From positions 1 through 47,046 of the forward strand of contig CAYPQM010000030.1 in assembly GCA_964412845.1 (NCBI GenBank): a stretch of DNA of 47,046 bases, written 5' to 3'. The stretch is from JAWWPY01 sp964412845 (lineage in GTDB: Bacteria > Actinomycetota > Actinomycetes > Streptosporangiales > Streptosporangiaceae). The position numbers and the translations under genes are program-made. Under the pieces are notes generated by a model. The model had not been told where the DNA came from and did no database searches. It saw only the letters and a program-made list of their open reading frames with translations. Shown here one piece after another: positions 8,929 through 16,451 of this stretch (positions are counted from its first letter, which is position 1; each line of letters begins with the position of its first letter).

Positions 8929-9981
8929 ATGGCAAGATCTCCGCTTCTGGTCGGGCTGCTCGGCTATGGGTTCGGTGGCCGGTTCTTTCACGCCCCGCTG
9001 ATCGCGTCCGCGCCCGGGTGTGAGCTGATGGGTGTGGTCACCCGGTCCGGTGAGCGTCGCGCCGAACTGGTCCGGGATCATCCGGGCACGGCGGCCTACG
9101 GCTCGCTGGCCGAACTGGCCGCGGCGGGCGCACAGGCCGTCGCCATCTCCACGCCCGCGGCCACGCACACCGAGCTGACCCGGGAGGCCATCGCCTTGGG
9201 CCTGCCGGTCGTCTGTGACAAGCCGTTCGCGCTCGATGCGGCGACGGCACGGGAAACGGTGCAGGCCGCCGAGCGGGCGCAGGTACCGCTGACCGTGTAC
9301 CAGAACCGCCGGTGGGACTCCGACCTGCGCACCCTGCGTGCCTTGCTGGAGGAAGGCCGGCTCGGGTTTGTCAGGCGGTTCGAGTCGCGGTTCGAGCGGT
9401 TCGAGCCGGAGACGGGACCGCCCCCGTCGGGCGGCGGGATCCTGCTTGACTTCGGCACTCACCTGGTGGATCAGGCGCTGCTGCTGTTCGGGCCGGCCCG
9501 TGGCGTCTACGCGGAGATGCACATCAGCGATAACGGGTCGGGCGCCGATGACGACTTTTTCGTGGTGCTCCAGCACGACGGTGATGTCCTGTCACACCTG
9601 TGGGGCAGCTGGATCCAGGGGGCCCCAGGACCCCGCCTCCGGATCATCGGCAGCGCGGGCACGTTCGTTGTCGCGGAGGTGGATGGGCAGGAAGCCGCGC
9701 TGGTGGCGGGCCGGTCGCCGGCCACCGAGGGCGCCCAGTGGGGCGCTGAGCCGCAGGAGCAGTGGGGGTGGCTGCGGCGCGGTGAGATAAGCGAGCAGGT
9801 GCCGGCGCGGCCGGGCCGCTGGGACACCTTCTACCCGGCGTTCGCCGCGGCGGTCCGCGGCGAGGGTGAGGTCCCGGTCAGCCCGTGGGACGCCGTGGCC
9901 GCGCTGGAGGTCATCGACGCGGCCCGGAGCAGCGCCGCCACCCGGCGCGTGGTCGAAGTCAGGGGTGCGCGTGTCGGATAG
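8929..9981 (+). CDS. Gfo/Idh/MocA-family oxidoreductase
   Basis: An NAD(P)-dependent sugar or polyol dehydrogenase-type enzyme of 350 residues. The Rossmann domain begins GLLGYGFGGRFFHAPLI (residues about 6-22), and the signature VVCDKPFALD, carrying the catalytic Lys of the EKP-like motif, lies near residue 94. The C-terminal alpha/beta domain includes GGGILLDFGTHLVDQALLLFG, the usual DxGxHxxD active-site stretch. The gene overlaps the next one by 11 bases, suggesting translational coupling with the MaoC protein. The substrate is unknown; the family oxidises sugars, inositols and derivatives. Confidence 0.9.
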   Translation: MARSPLLVGLLGYGFGGRFFHAPLIASAPGCELMGVVTRSGERRAELVRDHPGTAAYGSLAELAAAGAQAVAISTPAATHTELTREAIALGLPVVCDKPFALDAATARETVQAAERAQVPLTVYQNRRWDSDLRTLRALLEEGRLGFVRRFESRFERFEPETGPPPSGGGILLDFGTHLVDQALLLFGPARGVYAEMHISDNGSGADDDFFVVLQHDGDVLSHLWGSWIQGAPGPRLRIIGSAGTFVVAEVDGQEAALVAGRSPATEGAQWGAEPQEQWGWLRRGEISEQVPARPGRWDTFYPAFAAAVRGEGEVPVSPWDAVAALEVIDAARSSAATRRVVEVRGARVG

Positions 9982-10438
9982 GCAGTACTTCGACGACTTC
10001 GTGGCCGGGTCGGTACACGACTACGGGCCGACCGGCCCGGTCACTGCGGCCGAGATGATCGACTTCGCCCGGAAGTACGACCCTCAGCCGATCCACGTGG
10101 ATCCCGACTGGGCGCGCACCGGCCCATTCGGGGGGCTGATCGCCAGCGGCTGGCACACGGCTGCGCTCACGATGCGGTTGCTCGTGGACAGCTACCTGCC
10201 GGCGGCGGCGAGCCTGGCTTCGCCCGGCATCGACGAGCTGCGCTGGGTCCGCCCGGTGCGCCCAGGTGATGTGCTCAGCGTCCGGGTCACCGTGCTGGAG
10301 GCACGCCCCTCCCGGTCCAAGCCCGACCGGGGCCTGATCCGGTCCCGGATCGAGGTGCTCGACGGCGAGGGCCTGGTGGTGATGACCCTGGTCGCGCTCA
10401 ACATGGTGCGCCGCCGTCCTGGTGGCCTGCCGTCCTAG
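9971..10438 (+). CDS. MaoC-family hot-dog hydratase
   Basis: A single hot-dog domain protein of about 155 residues resembling (R)-specific enoyl-CoA hydratases. YFDDFVAGSVHDYGP at the start and DPQPIHVDPDWA near residue 35 form the typical hydratase motif with catalytic Asp and His. GGLIASGWHTAAL marks the central hot-dog helix. GTG 9971 is chosen because homologues begin just before this point; GTG 9965 is equally possible. An AGGGG lies upstream. It overlaps the end of the Gfo/Idh/MocA gene. The pairing suggests a shared pathway, but neither substrate can be read from the sequence. Confidence 0.83.
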   Translation: MSDRQYFDDFVAGSVHDYGPTGPVTAAEMIDFARKYDPQPIHVDPDWARTGPFGGLIASGWHTAALTMRLLVDSYLPAAASLASPGIDELRWVRPVRPGDVLSVRVTVLEARPSRSKPDRGLIRSRIEVLDGEGLVVMTLVALNMVRRRPGGLPS

Positions 10439-10499
10439 TGGCCGGTCAGGGGAGTCCGCTGAGCGCCGTGCAGCCGGGGAAGACGCCCGATACAGGTCA

Positions 10500-10877
10500 C
10501 TAGTGGTCCTCCTCCTTGACCAGGATACCCAGCAGCCAGCCCACCAGGCCGACGATGATGGCGCCCCAGAATGCCGGCCAGAACCCGGTGATGTGGAACG
10601 GCAGCGACAGCTTGCCCGCGGCCCAGCTGGTGAGCCAGAGCAGCAGCCCGTTGACGACCAGCCCGATCAGGCCGAGGGTCAGCACGTAGAACAGGCAGCC
10701 CACCGTCTTGACGATGGGCTTGAGGATCGCGTTGATCACGCCGAAGATCACGGCGACGACCACCAGGGTCCCCACCTTCTTGGCGGTGCTGCCCGGTCCC
10801 AGCTCGATGCCCGGGAGCAGGGCTGTCGCCACGGCGAGGGCGGCGGCCGTGATGACCGCCCGTATCACAACGTGCAT
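10500..10877 (-). CDS. YvlD/phage holin 4-2 family membrane protein
   Basis: A small integral membrane protein of 125 residues with about four helices: residues 3-22, 36-58 (VGTLVVVAVIFGVINAILKPI), 62-85 (LFYVLTLGLIGLVVNGLLLWL) and 100-120 (AFWGAIIVGLVGWLLGILV). The Asn-Ala-x-Leu-Lys-Pro stretch (NAILKPIVK) is a hallmark of the YvlD family, which was named after phage holins but is widespread in chromosomes with no phage context. The tail KEEDH is charged. It is convergent with the MaoC gene. Function in the cell envelope is unknown; no lysis genes are nearby, so a holin role is not supported. Confidence 0.82.
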   Translation of the reverse strand: MHVVIRAVITAAALAVATALLPGIELGPGSTAKKVGTLVVVAVIFGVINAILKPIVKTVGCLFYVLTLGLIGLVVNGLLLWLTSWAAGKLSLPFHITGFWPAFWGAIIVGLVGWLLGILVKEEDH

Positions 10878-11414
10878 GGGGTAATCCTGGCACGGCGGAT
10901 GGCTGGCCGTGCTGCGACGCCCGGATCATCCTGGCCCGGGAAACCTGTGCCGGATCGCGAGCAATTCGGTAGCAAGGTCATTCCTAAGCCATTTAGTAAT
11001 TTGAATTGCGTTCCCATTCACGCTTTGACTGGACATCTGTATCTCGCCCATGCCATGATGACAAAGGCGCGAGTTAGTTGCCGTGGCTGAGGCCCGGCAA
11101 GCTGCTCGCTGGCCTGTGGGGGGGAGCGCGGGGGCGTTTAACGCCCCCTTCCCAAGGGGAGTGTCAACTGTGGGATCTGCCTGGAGTCTATGGCTCTGGG
11201 CTGATGCGCCGTGGCCAGGATTGGACCTTGCCCGGGCAGCGGTGGCAAGGGGGGAGTGCCCGTGGGCTGTGTATGGCAATCAGCGGATGCTCCTGACCGC
11301 CGGTTCGCAGATGCCAGGGTGCATCAGCGATTCTCGCCGCGGCACCGTCGGCCGCCCAAGCTGGTCAGGCTGGTCCGTGCCGCGCCCCCTGCGGTGACCC
11401 GGATGCGAGACTGG
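10878..11414. other. Spacer with local AT-rich patch and one hairpin
   Basis: About 540 bases without a credible gene. Positions 10965-11070 are clearly more AT-rich than their surroundings. On the minus strand this patch holds TTGTCA, 17 bases, then TACAGA, a possible promoter for the YvlD-like gene 140 bases on. The open frames here (up to 117 residues) have unbalanced composition and no motif. The hairpin at 11130-11148 is listed separately. Confidence 0.45.
11130..11148. terminator. Strong GC hairpin
   Basis: GGGGGCGT, a three-base TTA loop, then ACGCCCCC form a perfect 8-bp stem. There is no U-tract afterwards (TTCCCAAGG), so it is an atypical terminator candidate between the Smr gene and the YvlD-like gene, both of which read leftwards. 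It could equally be an mRNA-stabilising structure. Confidence 0.4.
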
Positions 11415-11669
11415 CTATTTCCACCTGAAATGCACGAAGAGCCTGCCGAAGTTCTTTGAGTCTTTCTCGACGCGGTGATAGAGCATCTTGATTTCCTTCT
11501 GCTCAAGAAACCGCAGCACGTGCTTCTTGAGCTGCCCCGATCCCTTGCCTGGAATGATCTCCACAACTGGGGCTTTCTTCTGCACAGCCTCGTTGATGAT
11601 CGCGCGCAAGGCCTGGTCGATGTCCTGGCCCCGGTTGTAGATGTCGTGCAGGTCAAGTTTTAGCTTCAT
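11415..11669 (-). CDS. Smr-domain protein (MutS2-type C-terminal domain)
   Basis: A compact 84-residue Smr domain, a fold that nicks or binds branched nucleic acid or RNA. It begins MKLKLDLHDIYNRGQDIDQA with the LDLH motif and continues through IIPGKGSGQLKKHVLRFL, the conserved GKGSG loop, to VEKDSKNFGRLFVHFRWK. Near-identical stand-alone proteins are known in streptomycetes. Lys and Asn are unusually frequent for this GC-rich genome, but the same bias exists in the family, so transfer need not be invoked. A GGAGAC lies 7 bases before ATG 11669. It is probably monocistronic. The cellular role of the stand-alone form is not established. Confidence 0.88.
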   Translation of the reverse strand: MKLKLDLHDIYNRGQDIDQALRAIINEAVQKKAPVVEIIPGKGSGQLKKHVLRFLEQKEIKMLYHRVEKDSKNFGRLFVHFRWK

Positions 11670-11744
11670 GGAGCCCGTCTCCGATCCGCGGCTGGCTCCA
11701 CGGTACGCGCTCGGAGGTACCTGAAGACGGGCCGGGCCATTCCG

Positions 11745-11778
11745 CCTGTGCTGCTCGACGGCCTGTGCTGCTCGACGG
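11745..11778. repeat. 17-bp tandem duplication
   Basis: The unit CCTGTGCTGCTCGACGG occurs twice back to back (11745-11761 and 11762-11778) just downstream of the gluconokinase stop, between it and the Smr gene. No function is evident. Confidence 0.85.
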
Positions 11779-11784
11779 CGCGGG

Positions 11785-12294
11785 CTAGTGCGTCTCCGCT
11801 GAGCAGCCGAGCCGGTCGATGATCTGCTGGGTTACCTGCTCAGGCGGGCCGATGGCAGGCAGCACCAGGATCCGTGCTGCTGGCTGCGGGGTTTCCAGGG
11901 TGGCCAGCTGGCTGTCCAGCAGGTCGGCGCGGAAGAAATGGCCGGGCCGCGAGGCGAGCCGGGCGGCCAGCAGATCGCGGCCGACGTCCAGGAAGACCAG
12001 GCGCGCCGGGGGCCGGCCAGTCAGCAGCAGGTCCCGGTAGCTGCGCTTGAGGGCTGAGCAGGCGATCACCGCCGGCTGGCCGGCGGCGATGCGGGCGTCC
12101 ATCATCTTCGCCACCGCATCCAGCCACGGCCAGCGGTCGTCATCGGTGAGCGGCACCCCGTCCCGCATCTTGGCGATGTTGGCCGCCGGGTGCAGCGAGT
12201 CGGCGTCGATGAACGGCCAGCCCAGCCTGCTGGCCAGGAGTTCGCCGACCGTCGATTTGCCAGACCCGGAGACGCCCGCCAAGACCACGATCAT
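11785..12294 (-). CDS. gntK: Gluconokinase
   Basis: Phosphorylates D-gluconate to 6-phosphogluconate with ATP, feeding the pentose phosphate pathway. The 169-residue length matches GntK. The Walker A loop GVSGSGKST is at residues 7-15, followed by FIDADSLHPAANIAKMRDGVPLTDDDRWPWL, the gluconate-binding signature of this family. VIACSALKRSYRDLL and the lid-region RPGHFFRADLLDSQLATLE are also present. It stands alone on the minus strand; no gluconate permease is adjacent. The SMP-30 lactonase at 7.5 kb could supply gluconate, but they are not an operon. Confidence 0.94.
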   Translation of the reverse strand: MIVVLAGVSGSGKSTVGELLASRLGWPFIDADSLHPAANIAKMRDGVPLTDDDRWPWLDAVAKMMDARIAAGQPAVIACSALKRSYRDLLLTGRPPARLVFLDVGRDLLAARLASRPGHFFRADLLDSQLATLETPQPAARILVLPAIGPPEQVTQQIIDRLGCSAETH

Positions 12295-12402
12295 GCCTGG
12301 CGAGGCTACTCGAGCTATCGCTTGCCCAGGAATGCGCTGTTAGTGTCGGTGGCGCGCCTGCGGGCGGACCGCTAGCCGGTCCTCGTTCACCTGGGAGATG
12401 CC

Positions 12403-13812
12403 ATGCGCCTGCGCCGACCTCTGGCACTCTCTGTGGGCATCTGCGTGCTGGCCGCGGGCGCCAGCGGCCTCGGCGCACCCGCAGCGATCGTGGCCGCCGC
12501 GGTGGCTACGCCCGACGTGCTGATCAGCCCGGGCATGGTGCATGCCCGCGGCGTGGCGCAGGCGCCCCCGACCACCGCGTACTGCGAGAAGCACTACAAA
12601 ATCGCCTGCTATCAGCCGACCCAGCTGCAGCGGGCCTACAACCTGCCCGCCCTGCTCCGGCACGGGATCAACGGAGCTGGCCAGACCATCGTCATCGTCG
12701 ACTCCTTCGGCTCGCCGACAGTGGCGCATGACCTGGCCGTTTTCGACAAGACCTTTGGCCTGCCCGCGCCGCCGTCGCTGAAGGTGATCCAGCCCGCCGG
12801 GAAGGTCGCGCGGTACCAGGCGACCGACACCCGTGAGGGCTGGGCCGGTGAGACCGACCTGGACGTCGAGTACGCCCACACGATGGCCCCGGGCGCGAAC
12901 ATCCTCCTGGTCGAGACCCCGACCTCAGAAGAGGAAGGCACCACGGGCTTTCCGCAGATCGTCAAGGCCGAGGAGTACGTGATCGACCACCACCTCGGCG
13001 GGGTAATCAGCCAGAGCTTCAGCGCGACCGAGCAGACCTTCCCGTCTGCCGCGTCGCTGCTGGCGCTGCGCGGCGCCTATATAGACGCGGCGCGCAAAGG
13101 TGTCACGGTGCTGGCCGCCTCGGGTGACAGCGGCGCGGCCGACGTCCACTTCAATGAGGTGGACTACTACCTCCGCCCGGTGACTTCGTGGCCCGACAGC
13201 GACCCGCTGGTCACCGGTATCGGCGGGACCCAGCTTCACCTGGACGCCGCGGGCCGCCACCTCGCGCCGGACAGCCTGTGGAACGACACCTACAACAAGC
13301 CCACCAACGAGTTCATCATCGGGGCGGCCCCGCCGAATCCGCTCGCCGGTGGCGGCGGCAAGTCGATCATCTTCTCCCGGCCGTGGTACCAGAACGGGGT
13401 GGCCGGGGTGGTGGGTGCCCGCCGCGGTGTGCCCGACATCTCGATGAGCGGTGCCTGCAATGGCGCGGTGGACATGTACCAGAGCTTCCCGGGCCAGCCC
13501 GCCGGCTGGTACCCGACCTGCGGCACCAGCGAGGCGACCCCGCTCTTCGCCGGCGTCGTGGCGCTGGCCGACCAGGTCGCCGGCCACCCGCTCGGGCTGA
13601 TCAACCCCGCGCTGTACGCGCTCTCCGCGGCGCACGCCCGTGGCGTCGCGGACGTGCTCCGGGGCAACAACACGGTCTCCTTCGAGCAGGGCGGCAAGCT
13701 CGACACCGTCAAGGGATTCAGCGCGGCCCGAGGTTATGACCTGGCATCAGGCGTCGGCACCGTGAACGCGCCGCTGTTCGTCTTCGAACTCGCGCAGCGG
13801 GCCGGCCGCTGA
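12403..13812 (+). CDS. Secreted sedolisin-type (S53) serine-carboxyl peptidase, no propeptide
   Basis: An exported peptidase of 469 residues with an N-terminal signal peptide (RLRRPLALSVGICVLAAGAS, cleavage probably near residues 24-36). The catalytic set is visible: Glu150 and Asp154 in GWAGETDLDVEYAH, oxyanion Asp242 in ASGDSGAAD, and Ser376 in CGTSEATPLFAGV, the S53 GTS motif. The C-terminal GYDLASGVGTVNAPLF resembles the calcium-site end of sedolisins. Most S53 enzymes carry a propeptide of roughly 150-200 residues; here only about 35-45 residues separate the signal from the catalytic fold (YQPTQLQRAYNL). Cys61, Cys69, Cys352 and Cys373 may form disulfides. Sedolisins usually act at acid pH. 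GGGAG precedes ATG 12403. Confidence 0.9.
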   Translation: MRLRRPLALSVGICVLAAGASGLGAPAAIVAAAVATPDVLISPGMVHARGVAQAPPTTAYCEKHYKIACYQPTQLQRAYNLPALLRHGINGAGQTIVIVDSFGSPTVAHDLAVFDKTFGLPAPPSLKVIQPAGKVARYQATDTREGWAGETDLDVEYAHTMAPGANILLVETPTSEEEGTTGFPQIVKAEEYVIDHHLGGVISQSFSATEQTFPSAASLLALRGAYIDAARKGVTVLAASGDSGAADVHFNEVDYYLRPVTSWPDSDPLVTGIGGTQLHLDAAGRHLAPDSLWNDTYNKPTNEFIIGAAPPNPLAGGGGKSIIFSRPWYQNGVAGVVGARRGVPDISMSGACNGAVDMYQSFPGQPAGWYPTCGTSEATPLFAGVVALADQVAGHPLGLINPALYALSAAHARGVADVLRGNNTVSFEQGGKLDTVKGFSAARGYDLASGVGTVNAPLFVFELAQRAGR

Positions 13813-13877
13813 CGGCCCGGACGTCGCAGGGCCTGGGCCAGTTCGCTGGCGCGGGCCCTGCGGCGTTACCCAGGTGA

Positions 13878-14528
13878 TCAGGACTTGGGCATCAGGACCG
13901 TGTCGATGATGTACACGGTCGCGTTGGCGGTGTGCACGTTGCCGCACACCACATGCGCGGCGTTGACCTCGTACGTCGAGCCCATCTTGGCGAGTGTCGC
14001 AGGCGCGCCCTCCAGGGTGGTGGGCGTGGCCGCTGAGGCGAACTGGCTGGGGGCGATCGGGCTGCCCACCACGTGGTAGGTCAGGATCTTGGTGAGCTCG
14101 GCCTTGTTAGCCAGCACCTTCTTCAGGGTCGCGGCCGGGATCTTCGCGAATGCCGCGTTGTCCGGTGCGAACACGGTGATGTTCTTCGCCGAGTTCAGCG
14201 TGTCCACGAGGCCGGCTGCCTTGACGGCACTGACCAGCGTGGACAGCACCGGGTTGGCGGACGCCGCGGTGGCGACCGGCGCGGTGGCCATGCCCGTGAA
14301 ACTGCCCGCCCCGGAGGAGGGGACGGACGAGCACGCGGACCCGAAGGGGGTCGCCCCGGCCGCCTGCCCGCTCCCGGCCGCCGGGGTCGAGGCCATCGGT
14401 GATGACGGCGCGGCAGCGGCGGACGAGGATCCCGCCGCTGAACTGCTGGTGCCGGTTGAGCCACACGCGGCTGCGCCGAACGCGATGCTGGCGGTGAGTG
14501 CGGTCATGGCGGCGATCTTGTACTTCAC
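13878..14528 (-). CDS. Fasciclin (FAS1) domain lipoprotein, MPT70/MPT83-like
   Basis: A secreted or lipid-anchored protein of 216 residues. The signal peptide KYKIAAMTALTASIAFGAAAC ends in a possible lipobox Cys at residue 22. A Ser/Ala-rich linker (about 23-75) leads to one FAS1 domain (about 78-216), with NITVFAPDNAAFAKIP (first FAS1 box) and LTYHVVGSPIAPSQ (second box). MPT70/MPT83, the mycobacterial relatives, are SigK-controlled. Here the gene lies just downstream of a molybdopterin oxidoreductase and near a SigK/RskA pair, the same regulon theme. The GTG start at 14528 is preceded by GGAG with a 6-base spacer. Presumed cell-surface adhesion or envelope role; exact function unknown. Confidence 0.88.
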   Translation of the reverse strand: MKYKIAAMTALTASIAFGAAACGSTGTSSSAAGSSSAAAAPSSPMASTPAAGSGQAAGATPFGSACSSVPSSGAGSFTGMATAPVATAASANPVLSTLVSAVKAAGLVDTLNSAKNITVFAPDNAAFAKIPAATLKKVLANKAELTKILTYHVVGSPIAPSQFASAATPTTLEGAPATLAKMGSTYEVNAAHVVCGNVHTANATVYIIDTVLMPKS

Positions 14529-14552
14529 TGGAACTCCTCTGTGTTGGCGGAT

Positions 14553-14590
14553 CTGTGTTGGGTTGGTGGGCCTGTGTTGGGTTGGTGGGC
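14553..14590. repeat. 19-bp tandem duplication upstream of the fasciclin gene
   Basis: CTGTGTTGGGTTGGTGGGC occurs twice in tandem (14553-14571, 14572-14590), with partial copies at either end. It sits in the 105-base leader between the molybdopterin oxidoreductase and the fasciclin gene, 25-62 bases before the fasciclin start. On the sense strand it is C/A-rich and unstructured. Confidence 0.85.
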
Positions 14591-14633
14591 CTGTGGGGGC
14601 GCGGGTCTGGGCGGACGGCCCGGTTGTGATGGG

Positions 14634-16277
14634 TTAGGTGACAGTGACGGTGGTGCTGTCCCAGCCGGTCGCGCCGTTGGGGAAGATCGGCACGCGCCGC
14701 GACGACTGAGTGGCGCCGGTGCCATCGGTGGCCCTGACCTCAAGCTGGTGCAGCCCGGGGGTGGCATCCCAGGGCCACACCCACTGCCGCCAGGTATCTA
14801 GGCCAGGGACCGCGGCGAGCTTCGCGTCGTGCCACGCCCCGTTGTCGGCGCGGACCTCGACGCGATCGATGCCGCGGTGCGGCGCCCAGGCCACCCCGGC
14901 GACCGCGGTGCGGCCGGCCTTGACCTGCTGGAGAGGCCGGGGTACGTCGATCCGGGATTCGGTCTTGATTCGCCCCCGGACTGCGTAGCCGCGCTGAGCC
15001 CAGTAGGAGCGCTGGGCGGCGAATGTGGTGATTTCGAGGTCGACCACCCACTTGGTGGCCGACGCGTAGCCATACAGGCCGGGCACCAGCATGCGGGCCG
15101 GGAAGCCGTGCGCGATCGGCAGCGGCTGCCCATTCATGCCCACCGCGAGCAGCGCGTTCCTGCCATCCAGCACTGTCTCGACGGGGGTGCCGCAGGTCCA
15201 GCCGTCCGCCGACGTGCTGAGGATCTGGTCGGCTCCGCGCCGCACGCCAGCCTCGCGCAGCAGGGCGGCAAGGCTAGCGCCCAGCCACCGGGCATTGCCG
15301 ACATAAGGCCCGCCGACCTGGTTGGAGACACAGCTGATCGTGATGTCGGCCTCAGTGAGCGGCCGCTTCAGCAGTTCCTCGAAGGTGATGTCCAGTTCCC
15401 GGGCGACCATGCCGTGCACGCGGAGCCGCCACTGGTCCGGCGAGACCTGAGGCAGCACCAGGGCGGTGTCCACCCGGTAGAAGCTTGCGTTCGGGGTGAC
15501 GAAGCTGCTGATCCCCGGCACCGGCAACTGCGCGGCGGCAGGGGTGGCCGGGCCGCTGATCGCAGGGGCGGGCAGGGCGAGCTTGGCCCGTGCCGAAGAG
15601 ACATTGAAGCGGCGCAGCAGCAGTTCGCCGAAGCCGGCCCCGGCCGCCGCGACGGCGGCGGTCCCGGCCGCCGCGAGGAGAAACCCACGGCGGCCCGGCC
15701 TGGCCACGGTCTGCGTGGCCGGCTGGGCAACTGGTGCTTCTCCGCGTTCGGGTGCCGTAGCCGTGCGTCCCGGGACGGTGCGTCCTAGGGCGGTGCGTCC
15801 CAGCGCGGTGCGTCCCACGAGCAGCATCAACGCCAGCGCTCCGGCCGCCACCCCGACGAGGGTCGGCGCGATGTCGACCGGCCGGGCGACCGGCCTGGTG
15901 AGGACCGCAGCCGCCCCGATGGCCGCGAACACGGCCAGTCCCGCGAGCCCGTACGTCCGGCGGCGGGTCGCCATGACTCCGGTGACAGCCGCGAACACCG
16001 CGAGGACCACGACGATGCCGCTGAGCAGGACCAGCTTGTCGTGGGTGCCGAAGTGCTGGATCGCGAAATCCTTGACCGGCACAGGGGTCAGGTCGATGGC
16101 CGCGCTGCCGACCGCGATCACCGGCTCGCCGCCGGCCCCGGTGATGCCGGCCATGAACTGGGCGACCCCCAGGGCGACGGCCGCGGCCAGCAACCCGGCC
16201 AGCGCACCGGTCAGCAGCCCGGCCATCGACCTGACCGGGTTGCGCAGGGTGCGCGGTGTGCTTCTCTGCGTTATCAC
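14634..16277 (-). CDS. Membrane-anchored molybdopterin (sulfite-oxidase-like) oxidoreductase
   Basis: An envelope molybdenum-cofactor enzyme of 547 residues. The N-terminal third has about four membrane segments (residues 17-40, 79-99, 107-126 and 134-154). A twin-Arg-like motif then precedes another hydrophobic stretch (RPGRRGFLLAAAGTAAVAAA, near 190-210), so the catalytic domain probably faces outside. The oxidoreductase domain includes DITISCVSNQVGGPYVG, with the Cys that ligates molybdenum, and HGFPARMLVPGLYGYASATKW; a C-terminal dimerisation domain follows (IDRVEVRADNGAWHDAKLA). The linker carries a GRTAL-type repeat. It is divergent from sigK and followed by the fasciclin gene, the layout known for SigK-type loci. 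The substrate may be a sulfoxide or sulfur compound; not determined. Confidence 0.9.
   Translation of the reverse strand: MITQRSTPRTLRNPVRSMAGLLTGALAGLLAAAVALGVAQFMAGITGAGGEPVIAVGSAAIDLTPVPVKDFAIQHFGTHDKLVLLSGIVVVLAVFAAVTGVMATRRRTYGLAGLAVFAAIGAAAVLTRPVARPVDIAPTLVGVAAGALALMLLVGRTALGRTALGRTVPGRTATAPERGEAPVAQPATQTVARPGRRGFLLAAAGTAAVAAAGAGFGELLLRRFNVSSARAKLALPAPAISGPATPAAAQLPVPGISSFVTPNASFYRVDTALVLPQVSPDQWRLRVHGMVARELDITFEELLKRPLTEADITISCVSNQVGGPYVGNARWLGASLAALLREAGVRRGADQILSTSADGWTCGTPVETVLDGRNALLAVGMNGQPLPIAHGFPARMLVPGLYGYASATKWVVDLEITTFAAQRSYWAQRGYAVRGRIKTESRIDVPRPLQQVKAGRTAVAGVAWAPHRGIDRVEVRADNGAWHDAKLAAVPGLDTWRQWVWPWDATPGLHQLEVRATDGTGATQSSRRVPIFPNGATGWDSTTVTVT
15756..15815. repeat. 15-bp in-frame tandem repeat encoding GRTAL-like units
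   Basis: Four 15-base units each ending GTGCGTCC lie at 15756-15770, 15771-15785, 15786-15800 and 15801-15815. On the minus strand they encode successive GRT-containing pentapeptides in the linker between the membrane helices and the twin-Arg segment of the molybdopterin enzyme. The repeat keeps the frame, so unit number can vary without breaking the gene. Confidence 0.85.
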
Positions 16278-16331
16278 GATGGGTCTTCGGACCGCAGGTG
16301 GTGTCGGCTTGGTCGGTTCCGGCGTAATCGC

Positions 16332-16355
16332 CGCTTGTGACGAAGATCACAAGCG
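16332..16355. promoter_or_regulatory. CRP/GlxR-type palindromic binding site
   Basis: CGCTTGTGA, six bases, TCACAAGCG: a perfect inverted repeat with 9-bp arms, containing TGTGA-N6-TCACA, the exact consensus of CRP-family regulators (CRP in mycobacteria, GlxR in corynebacteria). It lies in the divergent promoter region, 55 bases before the molybdopterin oxidoreductase start and 96 bases before the sigma-factor start, so it could control either or both. Binding itself is inferred. Confidence 0.75.
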
Positions 16356-16451
16356 ATGACTATGTGTAGTTAGACTGACACTCAATGCGCCGATCAGATA
16401 TTGCCGGCGGTCCGGACCGATCCGCGCCCCGGAGGGCACCGAATAGGGAAC

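Noticed and set aside
10500..10877. Prophage holin
   Set aside because: The family name comes from phages, but the YvlD-type protein is common in chromosomes and there are no endolysin or phage structural genes nearby.
10926..11279. 117-residue minus-strand open frame in the long spacer
   Set aside because: No ribosome site, no motif and shifting composition; part of it lies in the AT-rich promoter-like patch.
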